A stretch of 64,000 nt of DNA. Origin: Nymphaea colorata (lineage: Eukaryota > Streptophyta > Magnoliopsida > Nymphaeales > Nymphaeaceae). This document shows, piece by piece, positions 40,961 through 53,562 of the stretch (positions are counted from its first letter, which is position 1; every line of letters starts with the position of its first letter). The notes under the pieces were generated by a model that was not told where the DNA came from, did no database searches, and worked only from the letters and a program-made list of their open reading frames with translations. The position numbers were made by a program, and so were the translations under genes. Location: the NCBI RefSeq assembly GCF_008831285.2, contig NC_045140.1:15425796-15489795 (forward strand). The letters run 5' to 3'.

Positions 40961-43900
40961 TTATAGTTATATGACTATTTATATTGGATTTGGCTTGACA
41001 GGCCTAACATTTGAATGCACGCTGCACTTTTTACTAAAGATTGTTACAAATTGCTGCTCTTGCATATATTGTTGTCCACTCAGAAAAGTTATGATTATAT
41101 GTGCTAGAAATACACTGTATTCGTCTTTACCCTTGCAAACAAGGTTCTTTCTTCGTTGGAAAAACGAAAATATAGTGAAAAATGCATGGTGTTTTCTATA
41201 TGAAAGGAAGTTAGGAATGACAGTTGATTGGATGGTCTTGTGGTACAAGCTTTTGGTTGTTGTATCATTGAGTTGCATGTTCTATATCCCAGGCAACATA
41301 TATCTTGATGCATCCAATGCCACATCTATGCCCTTACTCTGTAGTGGTACTGGCAATTCCCTTGCTTTTGGATGCTCGAAATGGCTACCTAACCTCTTCT
41401 CGCTGTTTTGGGCACGCTTAATTTACCACCGATGTAAAACCAATTCACCTCGACATACTCATGCATTACTCATACTTGTCTTTTTTTTTAAAAAAAAAAA
41501 AAAAAAAACCAAAAAAGGTGAAAGTGTTGCTGCAGTAGTCCAGAAGCTAAAGCTAGACCTTGTTCCAAACCTTTTAAATGGGCTTGGATACTGGCCAATC
41601 TGTGATTTCATCACCTTCAAGCTTCTACTTGCCCGCTTACGGGAGATTTTTTTCTGAATTTTGCTTCCTAGTTTGTTTCCTTAGTTTCTCTGGATTTTTC
41701 ATCTGATCATTTGATTTATTACTGTCATCCTGTCGTAGCCCTTGGTCATCAATTTTTTTTGTGTTCCTTTAGACCATCTAGCTCTCATCATACGTGGGTA
41801 ATCTCATGAAAGCAAGTAAACTGGCCAATTGGTTACAGGCGCTTTATCTCGTTTTGCGACAAGTTTCTTTTTATCCTCTATTGTTTGTGTGTAGCCTTCC
41901 CATGAAGGGCCAAAGTTACCTACACGAATACAATTTCGAGTTGCATTACCTGTCGGCTTCTTTACTTGCTATAGAAGTCGGCAATCACCAAAGAGATATG
42001 CAGTTCATAAAGAGAGGACATATTAAGCGTTAAAATATGTTCTCTCGAATTCCATTGTTAGGGATTGTCTACCTTGAATGGTTTCCTTCTGGCCAATGTG
42101 TTTTCTCGAAATGGGGTATTATACCTTGACCTTTGTTTCGGCATACCATGCTTCTACTTCTCTATCAAATCATGTTTTTTGGTTGCAATGGTTTTGCGCT
42201 TTTTTGATGCTCCGCTTTATAATTTACTGAAAAGAAGCTGGGTGGGTTCTTCACGGCGACCCGTTTCGTTTGTGCTGCTTGAACTTGAAGCCGGTTGCGT
42301 TTATGTGCCCTCATGGGGGAGAAGATGTGGTACTGCACCTTTTCAGGAAATGCTCAGTTAGTGTCCAGAAGCCCCATGGCATCAGCCAATGGTTCTCGTA
42401 CACGATGAATCCGCAGTCCAGGACGCCATTTTTGGGCTGCATCAAAGGTTGAGACATACAAGAAGGGTGGAAAGTTGTGGACTGGAGAGGCGCTATTTAC
42501 TCAATGGAAGACGATATACCCGGCTCGGAATGAGTTCTTTTTTTTTTTTTTTTTTTTTTTCGAGGAGCTAGCCTTGACATACGGAAAGTAGAGCTTGCTA
42601 TCTTGTTCGATACATTTTGATGACCTTGGTCCCTGTACCTTGTAGTCTTTCCAAAACACTTTTTGAGTAACGTTGAAAAATGTACTCCCTCTCTCTCTCT
42701 CGGGGTCATACACTAGTCACATATACGAAGCATGATGCACCTTGTTTTGGTGCGGTGCGCGTGAATGGATGGTGATTGGACCGTCTTTGTTGACTGTTGA
42801 CTAGTTCATCACCTCCAGCGGGGTGTGGAGGGGCCCGTTGACTTAACCCCATTGACTCTGACGCCGTGGGCTGGGCTGGCTAATGGGCACCCTTCCCTCG
42901 GCCAGTCGCGAAAACAGGATTTCTTTCATCTAAAACGCGGAATCTCATTCTCATATCTCTTTTCCAAGGAATGTGTAATTTATTTTCCTTCCCCACAGCG
43001 CAAACGGTTAGAGTTCAACCCGGTTTCAAATGACAAAAACTGGCCGTGGTGGCTGACGAGTTGCATTGAAGTTGGTGGGCAAATGACCGGAGGTTTGGTG
43101 GGATCAACACAATCTAGAGATCCTGTTGCTGAAGAAATTCTTCTCATCTTGTTGCAGTCTTTTGTAACCTTCTTGTTTGCCGTCCTGTATAGCGATTTTG
43201 TAATTGATTGATTTGCGGTGCAAAATTTTTGGCAATAAAGGTCGGAAGGCCAAACCTCCAGCAGGGATGTTTTCTACCACAGGTCAGGTCTAACGGCTCC
43301 AACCAGCATGTATCGTGGAGGAAGAGAAAATAAAAAAAGAGAAAAGCCTCATCTCTTTGTGAAAGCTACTTATCCTCTCAACCAATTATTAGTCAAATTT
43401 TCACCCGAAATAACGTAAATTTTGTTTCCGTTTACTTTATGGGAAAGTCTAATTGTCTAGATATTTGTTCTCATTCTCTGAAAGGCGTGATTTTTATTTG
43501 GGTATGGCAGGGAAGTCTTCCCACATCCCTCTGAGCATTTCGTAGCAAATTAAGTAATCTGATCCAAATTCATTCGTTAGCCTTAAATTCGTTTTTTATC
43601 ATTGAAAAGGAACAATGTAATTCGGTCGAACTTGTAGGTCGCAATTGTGTCCGATCCATATCAAATTTGAATAAATATTTGTAGTGGAATCCAACTTGGG
43701 TTTTGGTTAATATCACCCTCCCAAAATTCTAGATTTAAAAAAAAAAAAAAAAAACATACACAATTTGATCACACTTGGTTAGGTGTAGTACAACTACACA
43801 AATCCCAGTCCCAGATTCAACGTACATCATCCGGTCCTGTTCGTATCCTGAAAAACGTCAACGATTCAAATTCAATTTAACCCATGCAAAATCGTTCCAA

Positions 43901-44090
43901 CCCCATCTCCACATGGCTCGGGCATCTTCCATCAGTCACCCTCAAACGTTCCACGCATTGCAGCACGGCTTCGTATCATGCCGAATGCACTCGTCGGCGC
44001 AACCAACTTAAGTCCGACATTTACACGAAAAGCGCATCAAAGATAAGGATCGCTCTCAAAAGGAAAACAGAAAACCAAATCTGCCTCTCT
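40961..44090. other. Intergenic region between the MNS1 and ZML genes
   Basis: Apart from the Mpv17-like fragment no gene is recognised. The open frame 42825-43211 (+) contains a Trp-rich segment and may be a decayed coding sequence, but I cannot assign it. A T tract lies at 42538-42560, and A tracts near 41490 and 43740. Confidence 0.45.
41517..41630 (+). pseudogene. Orphan exon-like fragment of an Mpv17/PMP22 family gene
   Basis: The frame reads VQKLKLDLVPNLLNGLGYW followed by PICDFITFK. This matches the conserved segment of plant Mpv17/PMP22 membrane proteins, in which a Lys/Leu-rich helix is followed by YWP-x-CDF-x-TF. Family members continue with a PVHLQPL segment, but here the sequence diverges immediately after the Lys. 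No other exons of the family were found within about 1 kb on either side. The fragment sits inside a longer open frame (40971-41657) that otherwise looks non-coding and includes an A tract. It is probably a captured or leftover exon. Confidence 0.5.
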
Positions 44091-44099
44091 AGGATTAAC

Positions 44100-44422
44100 C
44101 ATAGTACACTTCAGTAATTAAAATTTTAAGAAGGAGAGTCCAAAAGAAAAAGAGAGAGAAAAAAAAAAAGCGAAGGCACACCATTTTACAGAAAAGGATT
44201 GCATACTCTATATGTAACGCAGTTACTTCAAATGTTCCAAAGCATTCCACCACGGACGAAAGGAAAAGAATTAGAAGGGCAACAACGCCCAACTCTCCAG
44301 CTAACAACTCCCTTTTTCAGAAACCTGAGTTACAAATACATATAATATAATGAACAAGATAAGTCACTTACAAAGAGATTATATACTAAGTGCATCTGGT
44401 CGTCACCAGAAAATGAGGGTGG
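44100..44422 (-). other. Probable 3' UTR of the ZML gene
   Basis: Non-coding, AT-rich sequence immediately downstream of the stop codon of the GATA factor gene on the minus strand. The exact end is unknown. Confidence 0.4.
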
Positions 44423-47400
44423 TTACGAAGAGGAATTATGACCGTCCATAGGCAGCGCCTGCTCATTATTCTGCAATCCAGTTTTATGCACTTTAATCAG
44501 TATATAAATGTGTGTGATGTGGCTACTGGAAATATATAATACATGCAATAGCAAGAAATGCTGGAGAAAACGCGTACAAAGTACACCTGCTCACTGGAAT
44601 TTGCCGGTGGGTTCTGCAGTGGAACAGCTGTGCTCTTGGAAAGATCCCTCAAAGTTCCCTGCATATCATTAACAACGACAGAAGTGTGATTAAGTTAACG
44701 ACAATTAACATTTACTTTGAAACGTGAGGTTTTGTAATGGTCCACACATTACACGACAAAGAAGTGATGCAGAAAACTTTCCTAATGGGCATGGCCCAAA
44801 TAAAATAAGTAGCAGAGGATATTCACAGGATATTGCACTCTATCAAAAAAGCTGCATTTTCCTAAAGACATAAAGTGAAAGAAAGTGAAAGAAACAATTA
44901 TACCTATAAAGTGAAATCACACCATCAGAATGACGTTAAAATATAATTATACTGCAACATAATTACTTCAAGCATTTTTTAATAAATATAAAAGCCTTAG
45001 TTATTTTCTTCTTTCTATTCACAATTTCTCACAGAGATTGCCACCATCTGTGACGGTATTACCATGCTGCTAAGAAAACAAGCAAAAATTTTAAAAGGAA
45101 GTGCCTGAAGAAGCGTTAAATGTAGGTACCAAAATTACCTTGTTTGCCCACATGAGTCCACATGCATTGCATAATGTTCTTGGCCCTGCGGGCCCACGAC
45201 GCATCATAGGTGTGGCTTTCTCACTGATGCCACAATGACGACACCTGACAACCAGAACAGAAACCAATTTCAGATTGTGAGAAAGGAGATTATTCAAACA
45301 TGTGTGCAAGTATAAAAAAGATTCATAGACTCATGATGCCTCAAGGGGTGTGGCTTTCTCACTGATGCCATAGTTACACACCTCGACAGTCGGATCAAGG
45401 GACCAGATATCTAAAAGTTGCAGCTATGGAAGAAAATATAGAAAACTAATCAGGAATAAAATTGCATAAAAAAAAAAGCAATATGCAAAAACAAAAATAG
45501 ACCAGGAAAGAAAGATTAAAATTTAGTGTTCATGTTTAAATAAATCACGTGGTTCTTCCGCCACAATTTCTCCAAAGTCCTGGTCCTACCAAGAAAACAA
45601 GCAGGAAAACCCTAAAAATCATTTGAATTTACTTACAATGTTATAAAGTATATACATTTCATTAAAATAAGTGGAAGATATAATCGCTAGAAAAAAAATG
45701 TTGACAGATTCAATCAGAACAGAATTAAGATCAACATCGAAATTAGTAAATCCACATGTCCTTAAAACAGCACCTACATGTGTTAACAGTGACTGCAAAC
45801 AACTGAATATATGAATAGGCAGACAGCCTCCCGCAATCCCAAGGATTTCAGTAAACATTTAGGATATAACTTGTGGATAAGACATGGCATGGAGATGCTA
45901 AAAATAGACATGGCCAGAAGTGTGAGAAAGGAAGAAGATTTATTATGCAAATTTCCCTTTACAGAGAGATCTCCATGACAAAACAATTGCTGTACAATAG
46001 TTAACCTCATTCACAAAGTTTAAACAAACGCTGGTCCTATTCAACAAAACATCAGCCTAACCTACACAAGGCCATGATGAAACAACAGAAGAATGCAGAC
46101 ATATTGTGAGCACTATTGGCAGCCATACAAACATTAGTAAAGTTGGAAACTTCTACCTTGCAAACCATAATTTATGTGGTAAGATTTTCTAAATCGTCTT
46201 CCAATGTTGGATTAGCATGTGTGGAAAATAAGAATTTTGCGGCAATGCACTGCAAGATTTTTTCCAAGGTTTGGAAATGCACAAACAACAGAAAACTGAT
46301 GTTGCCATATGTATCAGCCTAACGGTATTCATACGTCAGTTATACCTAAGTACCAAAAGTATTTGCAATTCCGTAATGCTAGAGATTTAAGGGAAGTTGC
46401 TCACAGCACATCTTTCCAACCCCCCTATCCAAAGCATAATATTATAGTTATGAGAATAATATTAGACATTTATTTAAGAAGAAAATTACTATAATTTGAA
46501 AATAGGGATATATTTTAGATTAATTAAATTGAATTGTGCCATTTGTCTTATAACAAAGAAAATAGACAAACAGATAACATAAAGGAAAAATATAGTGAAC
46601 ATTGGTGCTTACGCAGCCTCCTGGGGTTCGTTGCCATCCTGACTCCAATTCTGAGCAGCAGCATCCCAGTTTTGTACAGTTGATGATGCTTCATCAGGAT
46701 TTGCCTTTGATGAAGTAAACTGACCTTTATTGCGTTGCATCCTGATGCAAAAAATATTATTGAGGAAGTTATCAGCTAAAATTTAAAAAAAAAATCACAA
46801 GAATTCTATAATGACTAATGAGCATAACATTGGCCACCAATGATAGAGCAAGATGGCATTATATGTCAAGAATCCACAAGATGCCTATTGGTAAAGCAAT
46901 GCAACACTCACAAATATGCAAACTAATGTTGCCCGTTCAGGCATGGCGATGGTACAGAAAAGTTACCTTTACCCATGGCATCATTTAAGACTTTCTACTT
47001 ATTGTAACTCGAGATGATGCAAAAAAAAAAAAGGGACTGACACAGAGACATTGACACACAACAGGGATAGCTCCTACTGAAGAACCGAACATTAAGCAAG
47101 ATATTTGACCACTGCAAATCCATATAAAATTGATAGATTAAATTGGTACCAAAGGTTGCATCATCATTGTCAAATGAACATGTCCACAAATAATTTAAAC
47201 ATAAATTCAAAACATAGCCTTGCAGCAACCAACCAAAAAACTTCAATATTCTTTAGCAGCTTAAACATATAAAATGCACCAATCAATATGGCTGAACACA
47301 CTTCTCAAGATAAGCCTTATGGGATATGAAATATTATAAATTTCACAACTAATTTTTTCTTGTTTCTTCTTAGGAAATTACATATCCATTTGTTTTAGCC

Positions 47401-50400
47401 ATTCAAAACCACTGAGCCCAAGGAACCTGTCCCAGACAACCTTTTCTCGGTACCAAAGCATAAGATAACCTTCTTTCCGACATAGGTAACCATTAACAAT
47501 ATAAATGAACAGTGGACTCAGAATCCCAAAGTATAGCCAAGTTCATTAAACACCAGAGCAGGACACAGAGTAAGAAGGCCATGCAGCTAAGTGATGGAAC
47601 ATGAGATGACAATTATTAGTTGGAAATAAAAAGGGAAATTTATTGAATCTTATGCCAAAATCCTTTAACTTCATGTGGTTGGATGCAATATTAGGACCTG
47701 CAGTTAAATTTCAGTTTTTTAATGCTGAAAAGTCTTATATTATTGTTGGATACTGTCTTCATTAACACTTGAAATATGTGGTCCTACTCCAGCAAAAGAT
47801 GAAGTTAAATGGGTCGGTGATGACCAGCCTTGTTCCCTCCTGCATAACCAAAACCTAATACAGCTGCATAATGCAGCAGACCGTAACTCTTAGAGGCACC
47901 AGTCTGTGTATAAGAAATTAAAAAGCAATATACTTCTTGAGGAAAACAGTAAACAAATTCATATCGTAATTACAGTATGAGACAAATGCCAAAAAATAAT
48001 GGCTCTACCTCAAGGCAACCTCTTTCCGTACTGTATAACGAATTCTTTTGTCAAAATTTCTTTCCTTTCTTTTCTCACGGAACCTTGTCAATGATGCAAT
48101 TCGCTGTGGATAGTTCATGCGTTGCGGAACATCAGAATATCCCTGGTTGACAAAAATCAGTAAACATGGGTACGCTCTAAAAAGGAACTGCCAAAAGCAC
48201 CTCAAGAAATGAGCATACCCTGTAATGCTGATGTCCAGACAATGACATATTGGGCAGACCAGGAGGCATTTCACGTCCACCTAGTAACAAGAGTACTGCT
48301 TGCACCTAAAAGATGCAATATGCAAAGGATCATACAAATCTTTCCCGATATTGCATCATATATTCTCAGACGAGATGAAAAATTTTAGACAAGATACATA
48401 TTGTGAATTAAGAAGAACAATGAAGTGTTGCTTCAGCACCCTATCAGTTAAGTTCAAGAATATCTCTGGAGTACACCAAGGACCTAAAAAACAAAAGGTC
48501 AGAACTCAGCAATGACTTCATAGCACTCTGGTTACATCCTAAGCAAATGGCACAAATCTTTGGAAGACTAAAATGTGCATTAGCCCAGGAAGCTGAAGGG
48601 ATAGAAGTGTAAGGGAGCACTCAGGATGGCATGCATTGTAGCCATTTTCTAGTCAGAAAATGACCAGATTAAGCAGTAGATGATGGTAGAAACATACAAA
48701 CGATAATGAGAGAGAGAGTTCAGATCCCACATAGTTTATTTCGTCACTACCGGTTGCGTCCCCCACCTCCACCTCCCCCATACCCAAAAAAAAAAAAATG
48801 CTGTTTTCTGGTCTGAAAATGACCAGCTTAGCTGGTAGATGCTGGTACACAACATACAAATGATAAATGAGTGAGAGATAGTTCTGTTTCAGATAGTTCA
48901 TTTTGTACTGCTGGTTGTGTATCAAATTCAAGTAGATCTTTCATGCTTCAATAAACTGGACAAACTTCCACAAACACTTATTTGAGACTAAACATCAGTA
49001 TTGATTTTGATATGATATGCTGACTGGCACGATAAAGATCAGACAATATGAATTCCAGACATGCCAATAACATGCACATTTTTTAACAATTTATGCTATC
49101 ATAACCTCCACCTCTGATCTTGTCAATTGTTTCTACTGGTAATTTGTTCACACTTTCTATTGCATGTTGATTAATATCTTATTTTGTATTCAGAAATTCA
49201 CAATTAGAAACATGCCTAGTCACCAATTTGAGAAAATTTTCAAAACATCATGGTTCACAGTTTTTAGCATGAGAGACATGGAATACTAGCATATTATCAT
49301 TTATCACTACCCCCATATAAATATCCCGTATACAGTAGGAATGTCTGAGGAAAATCTTGTGTGAACTTTTAGTTTTAGAAACGCTATTTAAAAGAGAAAC
49401 TTGTAAATGAAAAAGACATAACCTTTACAAAAAGAAAAGAAGTAACTCACTTATTAACTTGCTTGTTTCAAAGGCATGCCACAAATTGAACAGTCTTCTT
49501 GTTTTTATTTTGTAAAGCAATAGACAAGGTTAACTTATCAGAGATTTTGGTGTTATTCTTGGATGAACCTAAGAAGGTTACGACAACAGATATTCAAGAC
49601 AGTTTCTACCATTTGATTGGTCAAAAGAATGAGATATGCAGCTGTGGTAACAATTTTTCTTCTCTTCTGAATTGCCACCTAATTTATGTGTGTGGAAAGA
49701 CAAAAAGACAGAGAGAGAGAGAGAGGACGGGGGAAGGGGGCATAAGTCATTTGTCACATAACATGATTGACAATTCATTTAATATGCTAAACACTTGTTG
49801 GCTTTTCTCTTTAGCCTTATTCTTGGCACTGGGTTTCCATTCCTCCGGCTAGGGACCAGAAAAACAGAAATATTGTGTTGTATGTGTGTGTGTACTTATA
49901 GAACCTTTTCACCTAATCATGTTTTACTGAAACTAGTCCTTTGGACATCAAATCGAGGGCTCAATTATTCCCATTCACCCACGTGTTGTTCACAACTTGA
50001 AAATTACGGAAATTGCAGGTAAATGGGTTATCAAGATTAATGACAAATGCCAATTACCGTCGAAGGCGAAGTTCCAACCCGTTTTTCATCCAGTTAATCA
50101 CAGTTTCCAATTTTACTTCTCCCAAAATTGATGACCGGATAACCATGGTTCCTGTTCTCTGACTTGAAAACACAATCACTTCTTGCTTCAATTACGCATC
50201 CATTAAAGCGCCTTAACTAATTTAAACAAAGAACGAATTGTAGTCACCCGATATAGATCAAGAGCTGTAAGAGGTAATTTGCCACTTGCCTTGCCGAAGT
50301 CTAAGTTGATAGAGATGATAAATAGCAAAGGATGATCAACGGAAAAATACCGGAAGTCGTGCATCTTATTAAGAAAGCAAATGAAAAAGCAAACAGAAAG

Positions 50401-50914
50401 GCATGCTATGTAAAGCAGATAAATGAAACACAAGAACAACAGATGATGACACAAAGACATGGAGCCAAAGAGAAACCTTTTCCGGCGAAACCGAATCAAA
50501 CACATATACTTCTCCCTGAAACGACAATGTAAGCTGGTTTGATCCCTGGGCCCGGGGAGGGATGGCAGAAATAGCGAGATTAGCAGCGTCGGACGGCACA
50601 TCTCCATCCATGCCATCACTGCCACCGTCGTCATGATCATCATCGAGCCCGCTTTCGTTGTTATGATGAAGACTGTGTCCGTGATCCGGCACGTATTGTA
50701 GTTGCATATGTGCGTTTGCATCGCCACTGTTCATTTGGGCGTCCCCGTGCACATCGTCTATCTGACCAGGCAGATGCATATTGTGCATATGCATGTGGTG
50801 CGAGCTCCCTTGCTCCTGGTCGGACGAATGGACGCCGGAGTTCCCTTGCGCGTAAAGGTCAGAATGATGCCTCTGCAGCTCTTGACTCTTCACATCCTTA
50901 TGATTTTCCGACAT
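44423..50914 (-). CDS. ZML: GATA transcription factor with TIFY and CCT domains (ZML type)
   Basis: Seven exons on the minus strand (50914-50477, 48305-48219, 48142-48009, 46741-46613, 45244-45139, 44658-44587, 44470-44423; stop TAA) give 337 aa with closed phases. The first in-frame ATG is at 50914. The N-terminal third is rich in His, Met, Asp and Gly. The TIFY motif reads [15 protein letters not shown] (about residues 128-142) and continues in exon 2 as [18 protein letters not shown] motif ([20 protein letters not shown]) lies at about residues 189-220. The zinc finger is C-x2-C-x20-C-x2-C (starts [13 protein letters not shown], ends TLCNACG) from about residue 264. This domain order defines the plant ZIM/ZML GATA subfamily, nuclear factors that bind GATA-type promoter elements; ZML1/2 act in cryptochrome-dependent light protection in Arabidopsis. 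A decayed copy of exon 5 lies just upstream of it. Confidence 0.95.
45331..45389 (-). pseudogene. Decayed partial copy of the GATA zinc-finger exon
   Basis: Positions 45347-45370 repeat 24 bases of ZML exon 5 (45209-45232) exactly and in the same orientation. On the minus strand the copy reads [11 protein letters not shown] then LEAS and a TGA stop. The second zinc-ligand Cys is missing and the rest of the finger is absent. An AG-GTGT acceptor-like context precedes it, as in the real exon. It lies about 100 bp upstream of exon 5, in intron 4. Confidence 0.75.
48641..48921. repeat. Diverged direct duplication of about 120 bp in ZML intron 1
   Basis: The first copy (about 48641-48760) and second copy (about 48799-48921) share TTTTCT(A/G)GTC(A/T)GAAAATGACCAG, then the GTAGATG(A/C)TGGTA and AACATACAAA blocks, and a GGTTG end. 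They are separated by a C-rich and A-rich spacer. Neither is coding. An old local duplication is the simplest explanation. Confidence 0.75.
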
Positions 50915-51560
50915 CGTACTCCGGCATATCGTAACTACCACAGGGAAGTACAACCAAAACCCTAATTCAATGCGTAACTTTAAACCCCAATCTAGAACAC
51001 GCTTAGGATCCCAACTCTAGATGCTTAGTTGTCTTGGATTACGAAAGTAAAGCTTACTCAACCAACAAACTGTTTCTCCAAGAACCCTGTAACCCTAGAT
51101 GCTTTCTCCCCAAAGCATGAACTCTGAAATGAAGAAGATTGGAGAACGCCTAAAGCGGAGCGATCACGCACAATCTAAACATGCAGATCGCCTACAGGGC
51201 CTCAACTTCCGCAAAGAAAAATAGCAAGAATCTTCCGAATAGGAGAAGGAGCGATCGGCGGCACCAAAAGGGCAAATCGACGGCCAGAAAAAGAAGACAG
51301 AGAAGAAGGAACACGTCGTTCAGAAAAGAAGGCTGAGATAGTCGGAGGGAGACCGACTTTCCGGCAGGTTTTCAGGCCACCGGAACCAAATGCCGGCCTT
51401 GCCCGCCGGCTAAAAAGGAAGAAGAGAAGGCTCTGCGAAAAGACAAGAGGGCTTTCCGGCGAGGTCGAACGGCTTTTGTTCCAAGGGGAGAAGACGGTCC
51501 CGTCCTCGGGTTTGAACCTAATGCCATCGGTAGCAGCCGGCCTCTCGGGGAGGAAAACCC
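50915..51560 (-). promoter_or_regulatory. 5' leader and promoter flank of the ZML gene
   Basis: Upstream of the ATG at 50914. The region 51150-51550 is relatively GC-rich and purine-rich on +, unlike the AT-rich DNA beyond, which suggests a transcribed leader or promoter CpG-rich segment. The frame upstream of the ATG stays open to 50953 without another ATG, so the chosen start is the first available. ORFs here on either strand are not convincing genes. Confidence 0.4.
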
Positions 51561-52027
51561 TCGAATTATTGACAATTTACGTGGATACCCAATCAACAAG
51601 AGCTCAATTGGCTCTAGTTTCGAACCCTAGCAGCGCCTTCCCATTGGTTTATGTATGTTTTCGGACTTGTGGCCCTTTTTTGTACATGACTTCCTTCCAC
51701 TTGAAGCTCCTTTCTTTCCTTTTTGTCTTGATTCGTTTACAATGCATTTTGTGTGTTTTACAATATAAAATGTGATGCTGTTATAGTTTTTTTTTTTTTT
51801 TTGAAAAAAAAAAAGAAAATAATGACTAATGCTTAGGGTAAATAATTAACTACCACTCAACTTTAAGCACTCACCAAGTGAGATAAAAAGAGGTTTCATG
51901 ACTGAGCTGACCCTCGTGTTTTGCAGATCGAGAGAGACCCATGCATGGCGTTTGGTCTGTTTTCAATAACTTTTCTAATTTTTAGGATAAATTTTATTGT
52001 ATGCAGTATGTACGCATACAAAAAACT

Positions 52028-52197
52028 CTGCTCATGCTCTTATTTTTTCGTGAAAAAAAACCGTACGTTCTTCTGTGAATTTATCTGCTCATGCTCTTCC
52101 TTTTTCGTGAAAAAAACCATGCATTCTTCTGTGAATTTATCTGCTCATGCTCTTCCTTTTTCGTGAAAAAAACCATGCATTCTTCTGTGAATTTATC
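52028..52197. repeat. Tandem repeat, three copies of a 56-57-bp unit
   Basis: Units start at 52028, 52085 and 52141, each beginning CTGCTCATGCTCTT and ending TTCTGTGAATTTAT. Copies 2 and 3 are almost identical; copy 1 has a few substitutions and an extra A. A partial fourth unit starts at 52197. The apparent ORFs across it are repeat artefacts. Confidence 0.93.
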
Positions 52198-53124
52198 TGC
52201 TCCAACAATTACTGTTTTCCGATTATTTGTTGGTCGCGATGATCTGGAGTGCAGGACAAGTTTCGCGATGATCCACAAATGTTTTCCGATTATCTGATCG
52301 ATTCGACCACCAACATCTTTACTTGCTTCCAGATTCAGCCCGTTTGGATCTTTTACTTGTAAGATCATTGGATATATATATTTTTTTTTATTTGCACCCG
52401 CTGTTTCATTTCTTTTTCACACGAAATCCAAGTCCAAACAACAATTGAATTGGAGACTGGTATAAGAGTTTTCTTTTGAGAACCAATAGATATCGATCCC
52501 TGTATATGCATGTCCAAAATTGAAGTCGATTCTTAATTTCGTCTTAGGAAGAAAACCGACTGGATGAACTGGTTCCACATAATCTGGGGTTCTGAATTAG
52601 ATCCCTCTGCATCCATTATTTATTGAGCGAATTAATTGGGGATACAAACATCTTGAAGCTTTCTGTGGACCTTCATGACAATTGAGTGAGCGCAGTCTTT
52701 AGCTACGTGTAAAAAAAGCATTCGAGAAATCTCTATTGGCTGGCTCTGGAAGGCGATGTTTGAAGTTTGTGTTTTGCTCTTGCTAAAAAACACATTTGGC
52801 CTTTTCACTGCAAGCAAATAAGAGATTGGTGCCGTGCGCCTAGTTTACCTTCAGAAAAGGTCGGGAAGCTCCTTTTTGTTGCTATAATTGAGAAGTTCAT
52901 CTTTCAGAGTGACAAATGGTAACCAACAAAAAGGGAGAGCAAAAAAGTGTTTTCCTCTTTCAAAAAACTTGGGACAACCTCGCCCTCAACAATCCTATTC
53001 CTAGTATGGAGCCATTTTTTGTCCAACTCACACCCCTTTTATGTCGTAATGTGTTTCTATTTGTTAACACAGGTTTTACAAGTTTATGTTCAATATTTGG
53101 TGATATAACGAAGACACTTTTTAG

Positions 53125-53400
53125 GGGACATTTGTTTACCTCCGATCTTAGGACCGAGGTGGGCTGAGATTGTTAAGGATCTCAGATCCGAGGTGATCTA
53201 GGAATCTCAAATCCAATGGTTTAAGGTCAGATTCTCCTCCCATCGTACCTAAAATATGAGGTTTTTGCCATATAATTAGGATCTCAAATGTCTTTTTTCT
53301 GCATAGTAGTGAGATCAGGTACTTTGTGGATCCCACATAAAAAAGATTTCAGATCGGCCTACGATATGAGATCTGAGGCTATCAAACACAAGGTTGAGAT
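53125..53400. mobile_element. MITE-like element with a GGGGACATTTGTTT end
   Basis: The left end GGGGACATTTGTTTACCTCC with GATCT repeats is mirrored at the right by the reverse complement CCTTGTGTTTGATAGCCTC followed by AGATCT. GATCTCA-type motifs recur throughout in both orientations. A related segment follows at 53563-53815. No clear target duplication was seen. Confidence 0.45.
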
Positions 53401-53562
53401 CAGACTACCTTCCGTTAGACATCAAATCTGATGTTTAACATCTGCTTTGGTTTCCCATCCCGAGCTTAAACAGGAATGAAGTCTACGAGGGTAAATTTCA
53501 TCTTCACAATATGAATTTACATGTTAAAATCATCAGATGCAAAAGGCAAACCCTGAGGGGTC

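Noticed and set aside
40971-41657. 228-aa ORF taken as a whole gene
   Set aside because: Only the Mpv17-like piece near its end is recognisable. The rest lacks family features and runs through an A tract that encodes poly-Lys.
50915-50953. Upstream in-frame extension of the ZML protein
   Set aside because: The extension has no ATG; the first ATG is at 50914 and matches the family start.
50702-50965. ORFs on + opposite ZML exon 1
   Set aside because: Antisense shadows of a well-supported coding exon.
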